Assembly (NCBI RefSeq): GCF_013030265.1
Contig: NZ_WPZQ01000001.1
Location: 486,309-550,308, forward strand
DNA: 64,000 nucleotides
DNA from: Ruegeria arenilitoris
GTDB lineage: Bacteria > Pseudomonadota > Alphaproteobacteria > Rhodobacterales > Rhodobacteraceae
Reading direction: 5' to 3'
A model generated the notes under the pieces. That model was given only the letters and a program-made list of their open reading frames with translations, was not told the origin of the DNA and made no database searches. Below, piece by piece: positions 7,328 through 16,584 of this stretch. Each line of letters opens with the position of its first letter. Within the stretch, counting starts at the first letter, position 1. Both the position numbers and the translations under genes were made by a program.

Positions 7328-8251
7328 ATGCCTGTCGAAAAGTCGGAACTAAGCCGATTTGAGCTTGGACAATACTATGTGACAAACCTGTGCCTTAAGG
7401 GGATCATCGGTGCCATGAGGCTGCTGCCCTATGAGCGTCGCATATCGGCGATGGGCGCAATCATGCGCACTTTGGCACCAGTGGTTGGGTTTCGCACGCG
7501 TGTTCGACGCAATCTCAAACTGACTTGCCCGGATTTACCCGAGGACGAGGTTAAACGTATTTGCAGGGCGGTTCCTGACAATGCCGGCCGGGCCATCATG
7601 GAACACTTTTCACCCGAAGGGTTCACGGATCGCCAGAGAAACGCAAAAATCTCAGGCCCAGGAATCGAAGCCTTTGACGCCGCAGTCGCCGACGGGCGTC
7701 CGGTCATGATGATCACGGCACATTTCGGTCACTACCTTGCTGCCCGTATCGCGCTGCAAGCACGCAGCCAGAAGCCGATTGGCTGTCTGTATCGCCGTAT
7801 GGCAAACCCCTATTTCAACGATATGTACGTGGATGCATTCCACAAGACCGGAAAGCCCATGTTCGAACAAGGCCGCCGGGGTATGGTTGAAATGGTTCGC
7901 ACGCTCAAAAGCGGTGGCATCATTGCAATCGTTTCAGATCTGCACGCACAAGGCGGCGAAGAGCTCACGTTCTTCGGCAAACCGGCTGTGACTTCGGTGC
8001 TGAACGCTGAACTTGCCATGAAATACAAGGCGGTTCTGATCCCTTGTTATGCCGTGCGCCAGCCCAACGGTATCGATTTTGAGATCGTGCTGCATGATCC
8101 AGTGCCGCACACGGATCCCAAAACAATGACCCAGTTTACCAATGACGATCTAGAGACCATGGTGCGTCAGCATATGGGTCAGTGGTTTTGGATCCATCGC
8201 CGCTGGAAAGCGTGGAATGGCTTGGGCGTTCAGCCCGAAGATATGCCCTGA
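7328..8251 (+). CDS. LpxL/HtrB-family acyltransferase-like protein with altered catalytic motif
   Basis: 307 aa. The overall pattern fits the lysophospholipid/lipid A late acyltransferase family: an N-terminal hydrophobic region, RVRRNLKLTCPDL, then the active-site block MMITAHFGHYLAAR, GCLYRRMANPY, GGIIAIVSDLHAQGG (substrate loop) and FWIHRRWK near the C-terminus. Canonical members have H-x4-D/E. Here His132 is present but residue 137 is Leu (codon CTT), so the acidic partner is missing. It may be a low-activity or non-catalytic paralog, or it may use another acid. The ribosome site at 7328 is weak. The gene ends flush with the convergent DUF1223 gene (8251/8252). Confidence 0.78.
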   Translation: MPVEKSELSRFELGQYYVTNLCLKGIIGAMRLLPYERRISAMGAIMRTLAPVVGFRTRVRRNLKLTCPDLPEDEVKRICRAVPDNAGRAIMEHFSPEGFTDRQRNAKISGPGIEAFDAAVADGRPVMMITAHFGHYLAARIALQARSQKPIGCLYRRMANPYFNDMYVDAFHKTGKPMFEQGRRGMVEMVRTLKSGGIIAIVSDLHAQGGEELTFFGKPAVTSVLNAELAMKYKAVLIPCYAVRQPNGIDFEIVLHDPVPHTDPKTMTQFTNDDLETMVRQHMGQWFWIHRRWKAWNGLGVQPEDMP

Positions 8252-8953
8252 TTACTTGGCCCGCGTGGCCGCTACGATTGGTCCATGTCCTGCCCGTTGC
8301 ACCAGAACAACGGCGGGTAGATCCGATGACAGGGACGCCGAAAACTGCTGTGGCGTTACCCCATCCCATTGCCCTGCCGTAAGCCAGGTCTCGACCACAT
8401 TCGCATAATCAAGCTCATGCCCGGCCAACTCTCCGCGCCGGATCGAGGCGTGACGCATCGGGGAGTACTGCACCACCCGGATCTCATAGGTCTCCCCCGC
8501 AGGCAGTTCGACAGGCGTCACTTCCACAGTCACATCATTGCCCGAGCGTACGGCTTTAACTGATGCTTCTGGTGCTGCCTTCAGATGTGCATTGATTATT
8601 CGGTCCAGCTCACGCGATTTGGCCCCGACCACATCATGCTGACCATTAATCACCATTTGTGGCGTATAAATCATTGTCCGCCCGCCTTCGCGCGCATAGG
8701 CACGCTGCCGCAATGTATGGGCCGGGTCGGCATATTCGTCTTTCCAGCCAATGTAGTCCCAGTAGTCCACATGCAAGGCCAGACCGATAACATCATCTCG
8801 CTTGGCCAGATCATGCATGATCTTGTCTGCCGGTGGACAAGATGAACACCCCTGTGACGTGAACAACTCGACCACGACCGGATCGCTTTCAGCAGCTACA
8901 GAAGCTGCAAAGAATATGGAAACAAGAGCTGTCGCGGCGGCGGATCTGAACAT
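8252..8953 (-). CDS. DUF1223 family secreted thioredoxin-like protein
   Basis: 233 aa with a signal peptide (cleavage about residue 21, ASVAAES). It begins with VVELFTSQGCSSCPPADKIM, a thioredoxin-type motif with C-x2-C, typical of DUF1223. Downstream features HVDYWDYIGWKDEYADP and YTPQMVINGQ are also family hallmarks. The fold suggests a periplasmic thiol protein, but no substrate is known. It abuts the acyltransferase gene convergently with no space for a terminator, so the transcripts may overlap. Confidence 0.88.
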   Translation of the reverse strand: MFRSAAATALVSIFFAASVAAESDPVVVELFTSQGCSSCPPADKIMHDLAKRDDVIGLALHVDYWDYIGWKDEYADPAHTLRQRAYAREGGRTMIYTPQMVINGQHDVVGAKSRELDRIINAHLKAAPEASVKAVRSGNDVTVEVTPVELPAGETYEIRVVQYSPMRHASIRRGELAGHELDYANVVETWLTAGQWDGVTPQQFSASLSSDLPAVVLVQRAGHGPIVAATRAK

Positions 8954-9179
8954 TTTATCGTCTCGGTACGTTTGGCTGCCTGACCGGTTTAAACGGTTAA
9001 CACATCAACCTCCAATCAAGGTTTCTTGAAACGTTTTACACCAAAGCTCCGCCAAAATGTGTACAATAGTATACAAAAATGACGCATCTTGTTCGTAAGG
9101 CCTTGAACCGTGGCCAAACGTGATACAGATAGCCCTCAGCGAATCCCAAAATCTAAGTCATTTGAGAGGGAGGCCACAG

Positions 9180-11870
9180 ATGCCCATCAAAGTTGGACAG
9201 GATACCGCCAAGACACGTCGCAGCCTGAGCGTGAATGGCAAGTCCATTTCCTATTATTCGATTCCCGCCGCTCAAGAAGCCGGTCTGGGCGATTTTTCAA
9301 AGCTCCCTGCCGCATTGAAAGTTGTGCTGGAAAACATGTTGCGGTTCGAGGACGACGGTTTTTCTGTATCGGTTGATGATATCAAGGCTTTCGGTGAATG
9401 GGGTGCCAATGGTGGCAAGAACCCTCGTGAGATCGCATACCGCCCTGCCCGTGTGCTGATGCAAGACTTCACCGGTGTTCCTGCCGTAGTTGACCTTGCT
9501 GCGATGCGCGACGGGATTAAGGCTCTGGGTGGCGACGCACAAAAGATCAACCCACTGAATCCAGTCGATCTGGTCATCGACCATTCGGTTATGATCGACG
9601 AATTCGGCAACCCGCGCGCCTTCCAGATGAATGTGGACCGCGAATATGAGCGGAACATGGAGCGGTACCAATTCCTGAAATGGGGCCAGAACGCGTTCAA
9701 TAACTTCCGCGTTGTTCCGCCCGGCACAGGCATCTGCCACCAAGTAAACCTTGAGTATCTGGCACAAACCGTCTGGACCGACACTGACCAGAGCGGCGAA
9801 GAAGTTGCTTACCCTGACACGCTGGTTGGAACCGACAGCCACACCACCATGGTCAACGGTATGGCTGTTCTGGGCTGGGGTGTCGGCGGGATCGAAGCCG
9901 AAGCCGCAATGCTGGGCCAGCCGATTTCGATGCTGATCCCCGAAGTTGTGGGCTTTGAACTGACCGGTGCAATGGTCGAAGGCACCACTGGCACCGATCT
10001 GGTGCTGAAAGTAGTCGAGATGCTGCGTGAAAAGGGCGTGGTCGGCAAATTCGTCGAATTTTATGGCGAAGGTCTGGATCGACTGCCGCTGGCAGACCGT
10101 GCAACCATCGCAAACATGGCGCCGGAATACGGTGCGACTTGTGGCTTCTTCCCCATCGATGGTGAAACGCTGCGCTACATGCGCAACACAGGCCGCGATG
10201 AAGACCGTATTGCACTGGTCGAAGCTTACGCCAAAGAGAACGGTTTCTGGCGTGATGAGAGCTACGCTCCGATCTACACCGACACGCTGTCACTGGACAT
10301 GGGTACCATCGTTCCCGCGATCTCTGGACCGAAACGCCCACAGGACTATGTCGCGCTGACCGACGCCAAGGCTGCTTTCCACAAAGAAATGGAAGAAACC
10401 TTCAAGCGTCCCATGGGCAAAGAAGTCGCGGTTAAGGGCGAAGACTATACAATGGAATCGGGCAAGGTGGTCATCGCCTCGATCACATCCTGTACCAACA
10501 CTTCGAACCCCTATGTCATGATCGGTGCCGGTCTGGTTGCGCGTAAGGCCGCCGCCTTGGGCCTGAACCGCAAACCTTGGGTCAAAACCTCTCTGGCGCC
10601 GGGATCGCAGGTGGTTTCTGCCTATCTCGAGGCCGCTGGACTTCAGGATGATCTGGACAAGATCGGCTTCAACCTTGTCGGTTATGGGTGCACCACCTGT
10701 ATCGGAAACTCCGGCCCCATTCAGGCCGAACTGTCTGATGCGATTGCCGAAGGTGATCTGGTCGCTACCTCCGTTCTGTCGGGCAACCGGAACTTCGAAG
10801 GCCGTATTTCACCTGACGTTCGTGCCAACTATCTCGCTTCGCCGCCATTGGTTGTGGTTTATGCGCTGGCCGGTACGCTGGACATCGACCTGACCTCAGA
10901 ACCGATTGGCACTGACAAAGACGGCAACGACGTCTACATGAAGGACATCTGGCCGGATCAGAAAGAGATCGCAGATCTGGTTCAGCAGACCGTCACGCGT
11001 GAAGCGTTCCAGTCGAAATATGCTGACGTGTTCAAAGGTGATGAAAAGTGGCGCGAAGTCGAAGTTCCGCAGCAGGAAACTTATGACTGGCCCCCAACAT
11101 CGACCTATATTCAGAACCCGCCCTATTTTCAGGGCATGGGGCCTGAACCGGGCACGATTTCAAATATCGACAACGCCAAGGTTCTGCTGATCCTGGGTGA
11201 TATGGTCACAACCGACCACATCTCACCAGCCGGTTCTTTTGCCTCCACCAGCCCGGCCGGAAAATACCTGCTGGATCGTCAGGTTCAGCCCCGCGAGTTC
11301 AACTCCTACGGTTCTCGTCGTGGCAACCATGAGGTCATGATGCGCGGCACCTTCGCGAACATCCGCATCAAGAACGAGATGCTGGATGGTGTAGAAGGTG
11401 GTTACACCAAGGGCCCGGATGGTGAGCAGACTTCGGTCTTTGATGCCTCAATGGCGCATCAGGAAAACGGTACCCCGCTGGTCGTCTTTGGCGGCGAACA
11501 GTACGGCGCAGGTTCCTCACGCGACTGGGCTGCCAAGGGTACTGCTCTGCTTGGCGTCAAAGCTGTGATCGCCGAAAGCTTTGAGCGTATTCACCGCTCG
11601 AACCTGGTTGGCATGGGCGTCATCCCGTTCGAATTCACTGGCGGCGACACTCGGAAAACGCTTGGCCTAACAGGTAATGAGACGGTTTCGATCCACGGCC
11701 TGGATACGGTTGAACCCCTGCAGGAAGTGCCCTGCACAATCGTTTATGGTGACGGATCCGAAAAGACCATCACGCTCAAGTGCCGTATCGATACAGCACC
11801 CGAGATCGAGTACATCGAGAACGGTGGTGTTCTGCAATATGTGCTGCGCAATCTTGCCAAGGCTGACTAA
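9180..11870 (+). CDS. acnA: Aconitate hydratase A
   Basis: 896 aa. It isomerises citrate to isocitrate in the TCA cycle using a [4Fe-4S] cluster. Cluster ligands are visible in SCTNTSNPYVMIG and GYGCTTCIGNSGP; the C-terminal swivel domain has GAGSSRDWAAKG. I choose ATG 9180 (MPIKVGQDTAKTRR) because a strong GAGAGGGAGG site precedes it; an in-frame extension of 20 codons has no such signal. The 226 bases upstream are AT-rich and include a TGTACAATAGTATACA near-palindrome around 9060–9077 that could be a regulatory site. A terminator follows. Proximity to the ccm and sec genes is, from memory, a common Rhodobacterales arrangement. Confidence 0.97.
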   Translation: MPIKVGQDTAKTRRSLSVNGKSISYYSIPAAQEAGLGDFSKLPAALKVVLENMLRFEDDGFSVSVDDIKAFGEWGANGGKNPREIAYRPARVLMQDFTGVPAVVDLAAMRDGIKALGGDAQKINPLNPVDLVIDHSVMIDEFGNPRAFQMNVDREYERNMERYQFLKWGQNAFNNFRVVPPGTGICHQVNLEYLAQTVWTDTDQSGEEVAYPDTLVGTDSHTTMVNGMAVLGWGVGGIEAEAAMLGQPISMLIPEVVGFELTGAMVEGTTGTDLVLKVVEMLREKGVVGKFVEFYGEGLDRLPLADRATIANMAPEYGATCGFFPIDGETLRYMRNTGRDEDRIALVEAYAKENGFWRDESYAPIYTDTLSLDMGTIVPAISGPKRPQDYVALTDAKAAFHKEMEETFKRPMGKEVAVKGEDYTMESGKVVIASITSCTNTSNPYVMIGAGLVARKAAALGLNRKPWVKTSLAPGSQVVSAYLEAAGLQDDLDKIGFNLVGYGCTTCIGNSGPIQAELSDAIAEGDLVATSVLSGNRNFEGRISPDVRANYLASPPLVVVYALAGTLDIDLTSEPIGTDKDGNDVYMKDIWPDQKEIADLVQQTVTREAFQSKYADVFKGDEKWREVEVPQQETYDWPPTSTYIQNPPYFQGMGPEPGTISNIDNAKVLLILGDMVTTDHISPAGSFASTSPAGKYLLDRQVQPREFNSYGSRRGNHEVMMRGTFANIRIKNEMLDGVEGGYTKGPDGEQTSVFDASMAHQENGTPLVVFGGEQYGAGSSRDWAAKGTALLGVKAVIAESFERIHRSNLVGMGVIPFEFTGGDTRKTLGLTGNETVSIHGLDTVEPLQEVPCTIVYGDGSEKTITLKCRIDTAPEIEYIENGGVLQYVLRNLAKAD

Positions 11871-11892
11871 AAACAAACCTGAAGACCGACGT

Positions 11893-11920
11893 AAAGAGCG
11901 CCTTTTAAGGCGCTCTTTTC
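11893..11920 (+). terminator. Rho-independent terminator of acnA
   Basis: AAAGAGCGCC, a 6-base TTTTAA loop and GGCGCTCTTT run into TTCATTT, 22 bases after the acnA stop. Confidence 0.9.
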
Positions 11921-12007
11921 ATTTGAATTAATTGCAACGGCTATATCAATCTATTCAGATATTGTCTTCGGGCACTTTTCCGGATTTGGTGGCGGCAGGA
12001 GGATCGC

Positions 12008-12709
12008 ATGGAAAAAGTAGCATTGGTTACAGGCGGTGCCCGAGGCATTGGCCGCGCAATCGTCGAAGACCTGGGCACGGATCACTCAGTCGCCTTTACC
12101 TGGCTTACATCCAAGCCTGCCGCAGCACTGTGCGCCGACACCAACCTCGCGATTCAATCTGACCTGAGAGAGCCCGATCAGGCATCTGAGGTCATCCGGA
12201 GGGTCATTGAGCATTATGGTCGGATAGACGTAATCGTAAACAACGCCGGTCTTGTCAGGAGCACGCCCAAAGATCAGTTTGAGCACGAAGATCACCGTGC
12301 AATTCTTGATCTCAACTTGCTTGCGCCCGCCGCATTGCTTTCTGCTGCCTTGCCCCATTTGAAACCGGGTGCAGCGATCGTGAACATATCATCAATGAAC
12401 GCTACACTGCCCCCTCGGGATGCGGCGACCTATGGCGCAAGCAAAGCGGCCCTTAACCTCTGGACCCATGCCATGGCCAAAGAACTGGGACCAGAGGGCA
12501 TCCGTGTGAACGCAGTGGCTCCGGGCGCGATCAACATACCCGAAGCGCCGCGTTCAGATGAACTGACTGCGATTTTTGTGAAAGACACCGCATTGGGGCG
12601 CGCAGGAACACCAGAAGATATCGCCAAAGCGGTTCGCTTTCTTGCGTCGGACAACGCGTCCTTCGTCACCGGTGAGGTACTGCCGGTAACTGGCGGATAT
12701 CGGCTTTAG
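12008..12709 (+). CDS. Short-chain dehydrogenase/reductase (SDR)
   Basis: 233 aa classical SDR. The cofactor motif TGGARGIG is at residues 8–15, NNAG at 78–81, the catalytic Ser lies near 128 (NISS), and the Y-x3-K pair is YGASK (Tyr142/Lys146). The family reduces or oxidises carbonyl/hydroxyl groups with NAD(P)H. The sequence does not identify the substrate; FabG-like 3-oxoacyl reductases and sugar dehydrogenases share this pattern. An AGGAGG site precedes the start by 5 bases. The BCCT transporter follows 115 bases downstream on the same strand, so a linked substrate is possible but not shown. Confidence 0.9.
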   Translation: MEKVALVTGGARGIGRAIVEDLGTDHSVAFTWLTSKPAAALCADTNLAIQSDLREPDQASEVIRRVIEHYGRIDVIVNNAGLVRSTPKDQFEHEDHRAILDLNLLAPAALLSAALPHLKPGAAIVNISSMNATLPPRDAATYGASKAALNLWTHAMAKELGPEGIRVNAVAPGAINIPEAPRSDELTAIFVKDTALGRAGTPEDIAKAVRFLASDNASFVTGEVLPVTGGYRL

Positions 12710-12824
12710 CAGCGTCTGGTTACTGCCGAAACGACAGAAAGCAACGGTTGCTGAAGCTAAGTTGTGGCAACGACCCCAAAAACATTGCAATCTTTCTATG
12801 CTTCACAGATGGACAGGTTCGAGG

Positions 12825-14327
12825 ATGGCTAAACCGAATGCATTGCTGATTTGCTCTCTCTGCGTGATTGCTGTGGTGGGGATATGGGGCGTCATCGATA
12901 TCGACGGTTTGGTCGGTTGGGCAAGCGGCTTGGTTCAACAGACCTTTCACAGCCGGGGCTGGTTTGTAATGCTTGCCGCCTCAGGTATGCTCATCGGCTG
13001 TCTGTTTCTGGCATTCTCATCCTACGGAAACATCAAGTTGGGGCGAGATGATGAGGAACCTGAATTCTCGACTGCTTCTTGGATTGCGATGCTTTTTTCG
13101 GCGGGTATGGGGGTCGGGTTACTGTTTTGGGCTGTAGCCGAACCCCTAACGCATTATCGCTTCATATCCGGTATGGCCCCGGACTTCATCGCAGCGCAAC
13201 AGGCCATGCTGGCTACTAATTTCCATTGGGGCCTGCATGCCTGGGCAATCTACGGCTCAACCGCGCTGACCATTGCGTATTTCAGCTTTCGCAGAGGTAC
13301 CGGAATGCTGGTCAGTGCCCCTATTCAAAGCCTCTTTCCCGGCGAGAGATGGGCTGTCATCGTCGGTTGGTGGTCGGACTTAATGGCGATCATAGCTATC
13401 GCTATTGGGGTTGGCGGTTCTATGGCGATGGGCGTTTTTCAAGTTGCTGATGGCGTCGCGGTCATGATGAATCGCGAGGTAGCGGGAACGCTGCTTATCG
13501 GCGCGGTCTTTATCGCGATGGTCGCAGCGTACGTTCCCGCGCTGATGATTGACCTAGGCCAGGGCATGTCACGTCTTTCGAACGCCGCTATGCTTATCGC
13601 TATTGCGTTGGTCGCCTATACAATCGTCCTCGGGCCTACCGAGTACTTGCTGAATACGGTTGTGCAGGGCTTTGGTGACTATGCAACAAACGTAATATCG
13701 CGGGGTTTCCAAACCTATACATTCTTTGGCGATGACGTCGCCAAATGGTTCAGCGACTGGACCCTCACCTATATGGTCTGGTGGATCGCGTGGGGTCCGT
13801 TCGTCGGCGTATTCGTAGCTCGCATTTCAAGAGGACGTACCATTCGCGAATTCGTAATCGGCGTACTGTTTACTCCAACCCTATTTTCAATACTCTGGTT
13901 TGGCGCATTCGGAGGTATCGGATTGTTCGAGGCGTTGAATGGCGCGGGTGAATTGCTGAACATGACTCAAACGAACGTTGAACGTGTTACTTTTGGGCTG
14001 CTCGAACGTTTGCCGTTCCCAGTACTGACCACTCTTGCAACGGTCCTGGCTGCGTTCCTGTTTATTGTCACAAGTGTCGTAAGCGCAGCATTCGTTTTGG
14101 GGACGTTTTCAACAGCAGGTGATGCCAACCCTCCACCCAAAATACGCCTGATCTGGGGGGCACTACTTGGATTGCTAAGCGTGGCAATGATCCTTTCAGG
14201 ATCAGTGGACTCGGTGAAAGTCCTGATATCGCTGGGCGCCCTGCCCTTTGTGTTCATTTCAGTATTGTTGATGGTCTGCCTGTTCCGTGGCCTTCGTGAG
14301 GAAGGAGAATCCCGTGCTGATCGGTGA
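12825..14327 (+). CDS. BCCT-family betaine/carnitine/choline-type transporter
   Basis: 500 aa from ATG 12825, with about 12 membrane segments. Family landmarks are FSAGMGVGLLFWAVAEPLTHY, NFHWGLHAWAIYGS and the tryptophan-rich TYMVWWIAWGPFVGVFVARISRGRTIREF segment. BCCT carriers import quaternary ammonium or similar solutes coupled to Na+ or H+, or exchange them. The FSAGMGVG glycine run is the usual form in Na+-coupled members; coupling here is inferred. Longer in-frame starts (12762, 12798) lack support. The final codons overlap a 29-aa membrane microprotein whose own ribosome site lies inside this gene. Substrate is unknown: glycine betaine, choline, carnitine or DMSP are candidates in a marine bacterium. 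Confidence 0.92.
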   Translation: MAKPNALLICSLCVIAVVGIWGVIDIDGLVGWASGLVQQTFHSRGWFVMLAASGMLIGCLFLAFSSYGNIKLGRDDEEPEFSTASWIAMLFSAGMGVGLLFWAVAEPLTHYRFISGMAPDFIAAQQAMLATNFHWGLHAWAIYGSTALTIAYFSFRRGTGMLVSAPIQSLFPGERWAVIVGWWSDLMAIIAIAIGVGGSMAMGVFQVADGVAVMMNREVAGTLLIGAVFIAMVAAYVPALMIDLGQGMSRLSNAAMLIAIALVAYTIVLGPTEYLLNTVVQGFGDYATNVISRGFQTYTFFGDDVAKWFSDWTLTYMVWWIAWGPFVGVFVARISRGRTIREFVIGVLFTPTLFSILWFGAFGGIGLFEALNGAGELLNMTQTNVERVTFGLLERLPFPVLTTLATVLAAFLFIVTSVVSAAFVLGTFSTAGDANPPPKIRLIWGALLGLLSVAMILSGSVDSVKVLISLGALPFVFISVLLMVCLFRGLREEGESRADR

Positions 14328-14403
14328 TTTGACAGACACGTTGATGAATCTGGTCACGTTCGCCTTTATCGGCGCGATGCTATGGATCTGGCTACGCCGC
14401 TAG
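14314..14403 (+). CDS. 29-aa single-span membrane microprotein coupled to the BCCT transporter
   Basis: GTG start at 14314, inside the end of the BCCT gene (14-base overlap in another frame), with a strong GGAAGGAGA ribosome site 5–6 bases upstream. The peptide is MLIGDLTDTLMNLVTFAFIG followed by nine more residues ending WIWLRR. It has a short acidic N-terminus, one hydrophobic helix of about 18 residues with a Trp belt, and a basic C-terminus (inside-positive). It ends 3 bases into the convergent ccmG gene. Tiny accessory subunits are known for NSS-family carriers (MetS with MetP); I know of none described for BCCT carriers. That it is translated is inferred from the ribosome site, overlap and composition. 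Confidence 0.55.
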   Translation: MLIGDLTDTLMNLVTFAFIGAMLWIWLRR

Positions 14404-14945
14404 TCAGATTCTCCGGCCGCTTTCTCAAGCGCGGGTCGGATCGTGCTTTCGATGACGCGCTGTGTGATCGGCCCTGCAAAGCGCAGGATAATCGTGCCTT
14501 CTCCGTCGATCACATAGGTCTCTGGCACGCCGTACACGCCCCAATCCAGCCCCATGCGCCCGTTCTCGTCACGTCCGATAGCACGGTACGGATCACCCAA
14601 TTCGTCCAGAAATGACTCGGCATTTCCGACTTTATCTTTGTAGTTGATGCCGTAGACGGGGATGCCCTCTTGAGACAAAGCCTCAAGGTTTGGATGCTCG
14701 GCGCGACATGGGGCGCACCAGGATGCCCAATAGTTGACCAGCTTGACTTCGCCATCCCGCAGGGTCGCGTCATCAAAGAATGGCTTCCCCGGGAATTCGG
14801 TCATCACAACAGGAGGAGCAGGCTGCCCTTCACGTGCGGATGGCAGGGAATCCGGGTCGTCACGGAACATTCCGACGCCTGCCAGCAAGGCAAACGCACC
14901 AAAAATCAGAGGCGGAGCAAGCATCAAAGGCGATATCTTAGCCAT
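14400..14945 (-). CDS. ccmG: Thiol:disulfide interchange protein CcmG (DsbE)
   Basis: 181 aa from ATG 14945. An N-terminal membrane anchor (residues ~7–25) leads to a periplasmic thioredoxin domain with active site WASWCAPC and the family GxxGVPETYVID cis-proline region. It reduces apocytochrome c (via CcmH) before haem attachment. The start overlaps the end of ccmD by 8 bases (ATGGCTAA), and an AAGGA site lies upstream within ccmD. Last gene of the ccmABCDG run. Confidence 0.95.
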   Translation of the reverse strand: MAKISPLMLAPPLIFGAFALLAGVGMFRDDPDSLPSAREGQPAPPVVMTEFPGKPFFDDATLRDGEVKLVNYWASWCAPCRAEHPNLEALSQEGIPVYGINYKDKVGNAESFLDELGDPYRAIGRDENGRMGLDWGVYGVPETYVIDGEGTIILRFAGPITQRVIESTIRPALEKAAGESD

Positions 14946-15096
14946 TCCTGGACATCCTTTGTTCGACCTTCTCCATCTCGGCCCTGACCTTGCGACCACG
15001 AAGGACACTGAAAACCACCAGCGCGATCAACAGCAGGATCGATGCCGCGTAGGCAGACAACACAGTGTCGGCGTATTTGCCCAGATCTGGGATCAT
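14938..15096 (-). CDS. ccmD: Haem exporter accessory protein CcmD
   Basis: 52 aa, a gene below common length cut-offs. The peptide starts MIPDLGKYADTVLSAYAA, has one membrane helix (SILLLIALVVFSVL) and then a basic tail with RGRKVRAEMEKVEQR, matching the CcmD pattern. CcmD is needed to release holo-CcmE from the CcmABC complex. The ATG overlaps the stop of ccmC (ATGA), and its end overlaps the ccmG start, so all three are translationally coupled. Confidence 0.92.
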   Translation of the reverse strand: MIPDLGKYADTVLSAYAASILLLIALVVFSVLRGRKVRAEMEKVEQRMSRNG

Positions 15097-15866
15097 CCAT
15101 TTATCCTTTCACGCGCAAGCAACGCATTGATCCGGCGCGCCCGGATTTCAGTGCCTGTGCGATACAGAAGCAACGCAACAAACAGCAGCACAAACCCCAC
15201 GATGCAAACCAGTAGAGGATAGAAATAGATGTTACTGACTTTTTCTTCTGTATCTGCGCCCGTTACTGCACCCGCCCGCATAACGGATGCCCCCTGATGC
15301 AACCCTTGGTTCCAGAAGTTCACAGCATAGCGGCTAAGGACCGCAAACACGGAGCCAACCAGACACAGGACCGAGGTCAGATCTGCGGCAGTATCAGGGT
15401 CTTCGATCGCTTCCCACAGGGCCACATAGCCCAGGTAGAACAGAAACAGGATCAGGAACGAGGTCAGGCGCGGATCCCATGCCCACCACGTGCCCCACAT
15501 GGGTTGTCCCCAGATGGCACCCGTCGCAAGCGCGATCAAGGTCATGACGATGCCGATCGGCGCGGCCGCGCGTGCGGCCAGCGCACTGACGTGATGACGA
15601 CGTACCAGCCAGACCAATGAGGCCGCCAGCATCATGAGCCAGCAATTGATGGCCATAAGGGCTGCCGGCACGTGCAGGTAGATGATTTTGACGGTCGATC
15701 CCTGCTTGTAGTCGTCAGGGGTGAAGAAGAACCCCCAGATCAATCCGACAAAAAGGCATACAGCCGATGTGATCCAGAAAAACGGCAGGACACGCTCGCT
15801 GGTCGCGAGGAACTTTCGCGGGTTGGCGTATTCCCAAAGGGCGTTGGCTTTTGTTGCGATCGACAT
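15093..15866 (-). CDS. ccmC: Haem exporter permease CcmC
   Basis: 257 aa with six membrane segments. It carries the haem-handling tryptophan-rich motif WGTWWAWDPRLTS, preceded by GQPM, and the conserved flanking His regions (YLHVPAALMAINCW; NQGLHQGASV). CcmC presents haem to the chaperone CcmE in cytochrome c maturation system I. It lies 61 bases after ccmB and overlaps ccmD by 4 bases. An AAGG ribosome site precedes the ATG. Confidence 0.96.
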   Translation of the reverse strand: MSIATKANALWEYANPRKFLATSERVLPFFWITSAVCLFVGLIWGFFFTPDDYKQGSTVKIIYLHVPAALMAINCWLMMLAASLVWLVRRHHVSALAARAAAPIGIVMTLIALATGAIWGQPMWGTWWAWDPRLTSFLILFLFYLGYVALWEAIEDPDTAADLTSVLCLVGSVFAVLSRYAVNFWNQGLHQGASVMRAGAVTGADTEEKVSNIYFYPLLVCIVGFVLLFVALLLYRTGTEIRARRINALLARERING

Positions 15867-15927
15867 GTGCCTTATCTAGTCCGAGTCGGAGCGGTTCTCA
15901 ATTGACATCAATCAATGTTCCCCGCTG

Positions 15928-16584
15928 TCACCTAAGATTGATACGTAGTACGGCAGCGCTGGCAAACGGCAATAGCGCCACGGTGGCTGCGGTGATCCCG
16001 GCCAGCATCAGCAGCGGGGTTTGTGTCTCCATACCTATGGCTCCACGTCGCGCTACTTCTGCCCCAAATATCAGTGTCGGGACATACAAAGGCAGGACCA
16101 GCAGCGAGAGCAGCAAACCACCGCGTTTCAGTCCCACGGTCAAAGCCGCACCAAATGTCCCTATGACACTCAGGGCCGGTGTGCCGATCAGCAGCGAGAT
16201 AACAAGCCAGAGATACCCCGGAACCGGAAGATTCAGCAGCACACCCAGCACAGGTGCGGCCAATACCAAAGGCAGCCCCGTGGTGATCCAATGTGCCAGC
16301 GCTTTGATGGTTACTACGCCCTCCAGCGGCAAGGGAGCCGTTGCCAACAGATCCAAAGATCCGTCCTCCCAATCCAGTGCCAGAAGCCGATCCAGTGACA
16401 GCAAGCACGCCAGAAGCGCACCCAGCCACAATACACCCGGCGCAATGGTCGACAGCAGCGAAGACTGCGGGCCAACGGAAAATGGCACCAGGACAGTCAC
16501 GATCAGGAAAAAGGCCAGACCCAGCCCAAACCCTCCACCGGCACGGAACGCAAGCTTCAGATCACGCAACAACAAGGCGATCAC
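15928..16584 (-). CDS. ccmB: Haem exporter permease CcmB
   Basis: 218 aa, about six membrane helices, the membrane partner of the CcmA ATPase. The N-terminus ([16 protein letters not shown]) is characteristic. The start is a GTG that overlaps the ccmA stop (GTGA), with a GGAGG site 6 bases upstream, so CcmB production is coupled to CcmA. The CcmAB complex uses ATP to release haem-loaded CcmE from CcmC/CcmD. Confidence 0.95.
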   Translation of the reverse strand: MIALLLRDLKLAFRAGGGFGLGLAFFLIVTVLVPFSVGPQSSLLSTIAPGVLWLGALLACLLSLDRLLALDWEDGSLDLLATAPLPLEGVVTIKALAHWITTGLPLVLAAPVLGVLLNLPVPGYLWLVISLLIGTPALSVIGTFGAALTVGLKRGGLLLSLLVLPLYVPTLIFGAEVARRGAIGMETQTPLLMLAGITAATVALLPFASAAVLRINLR

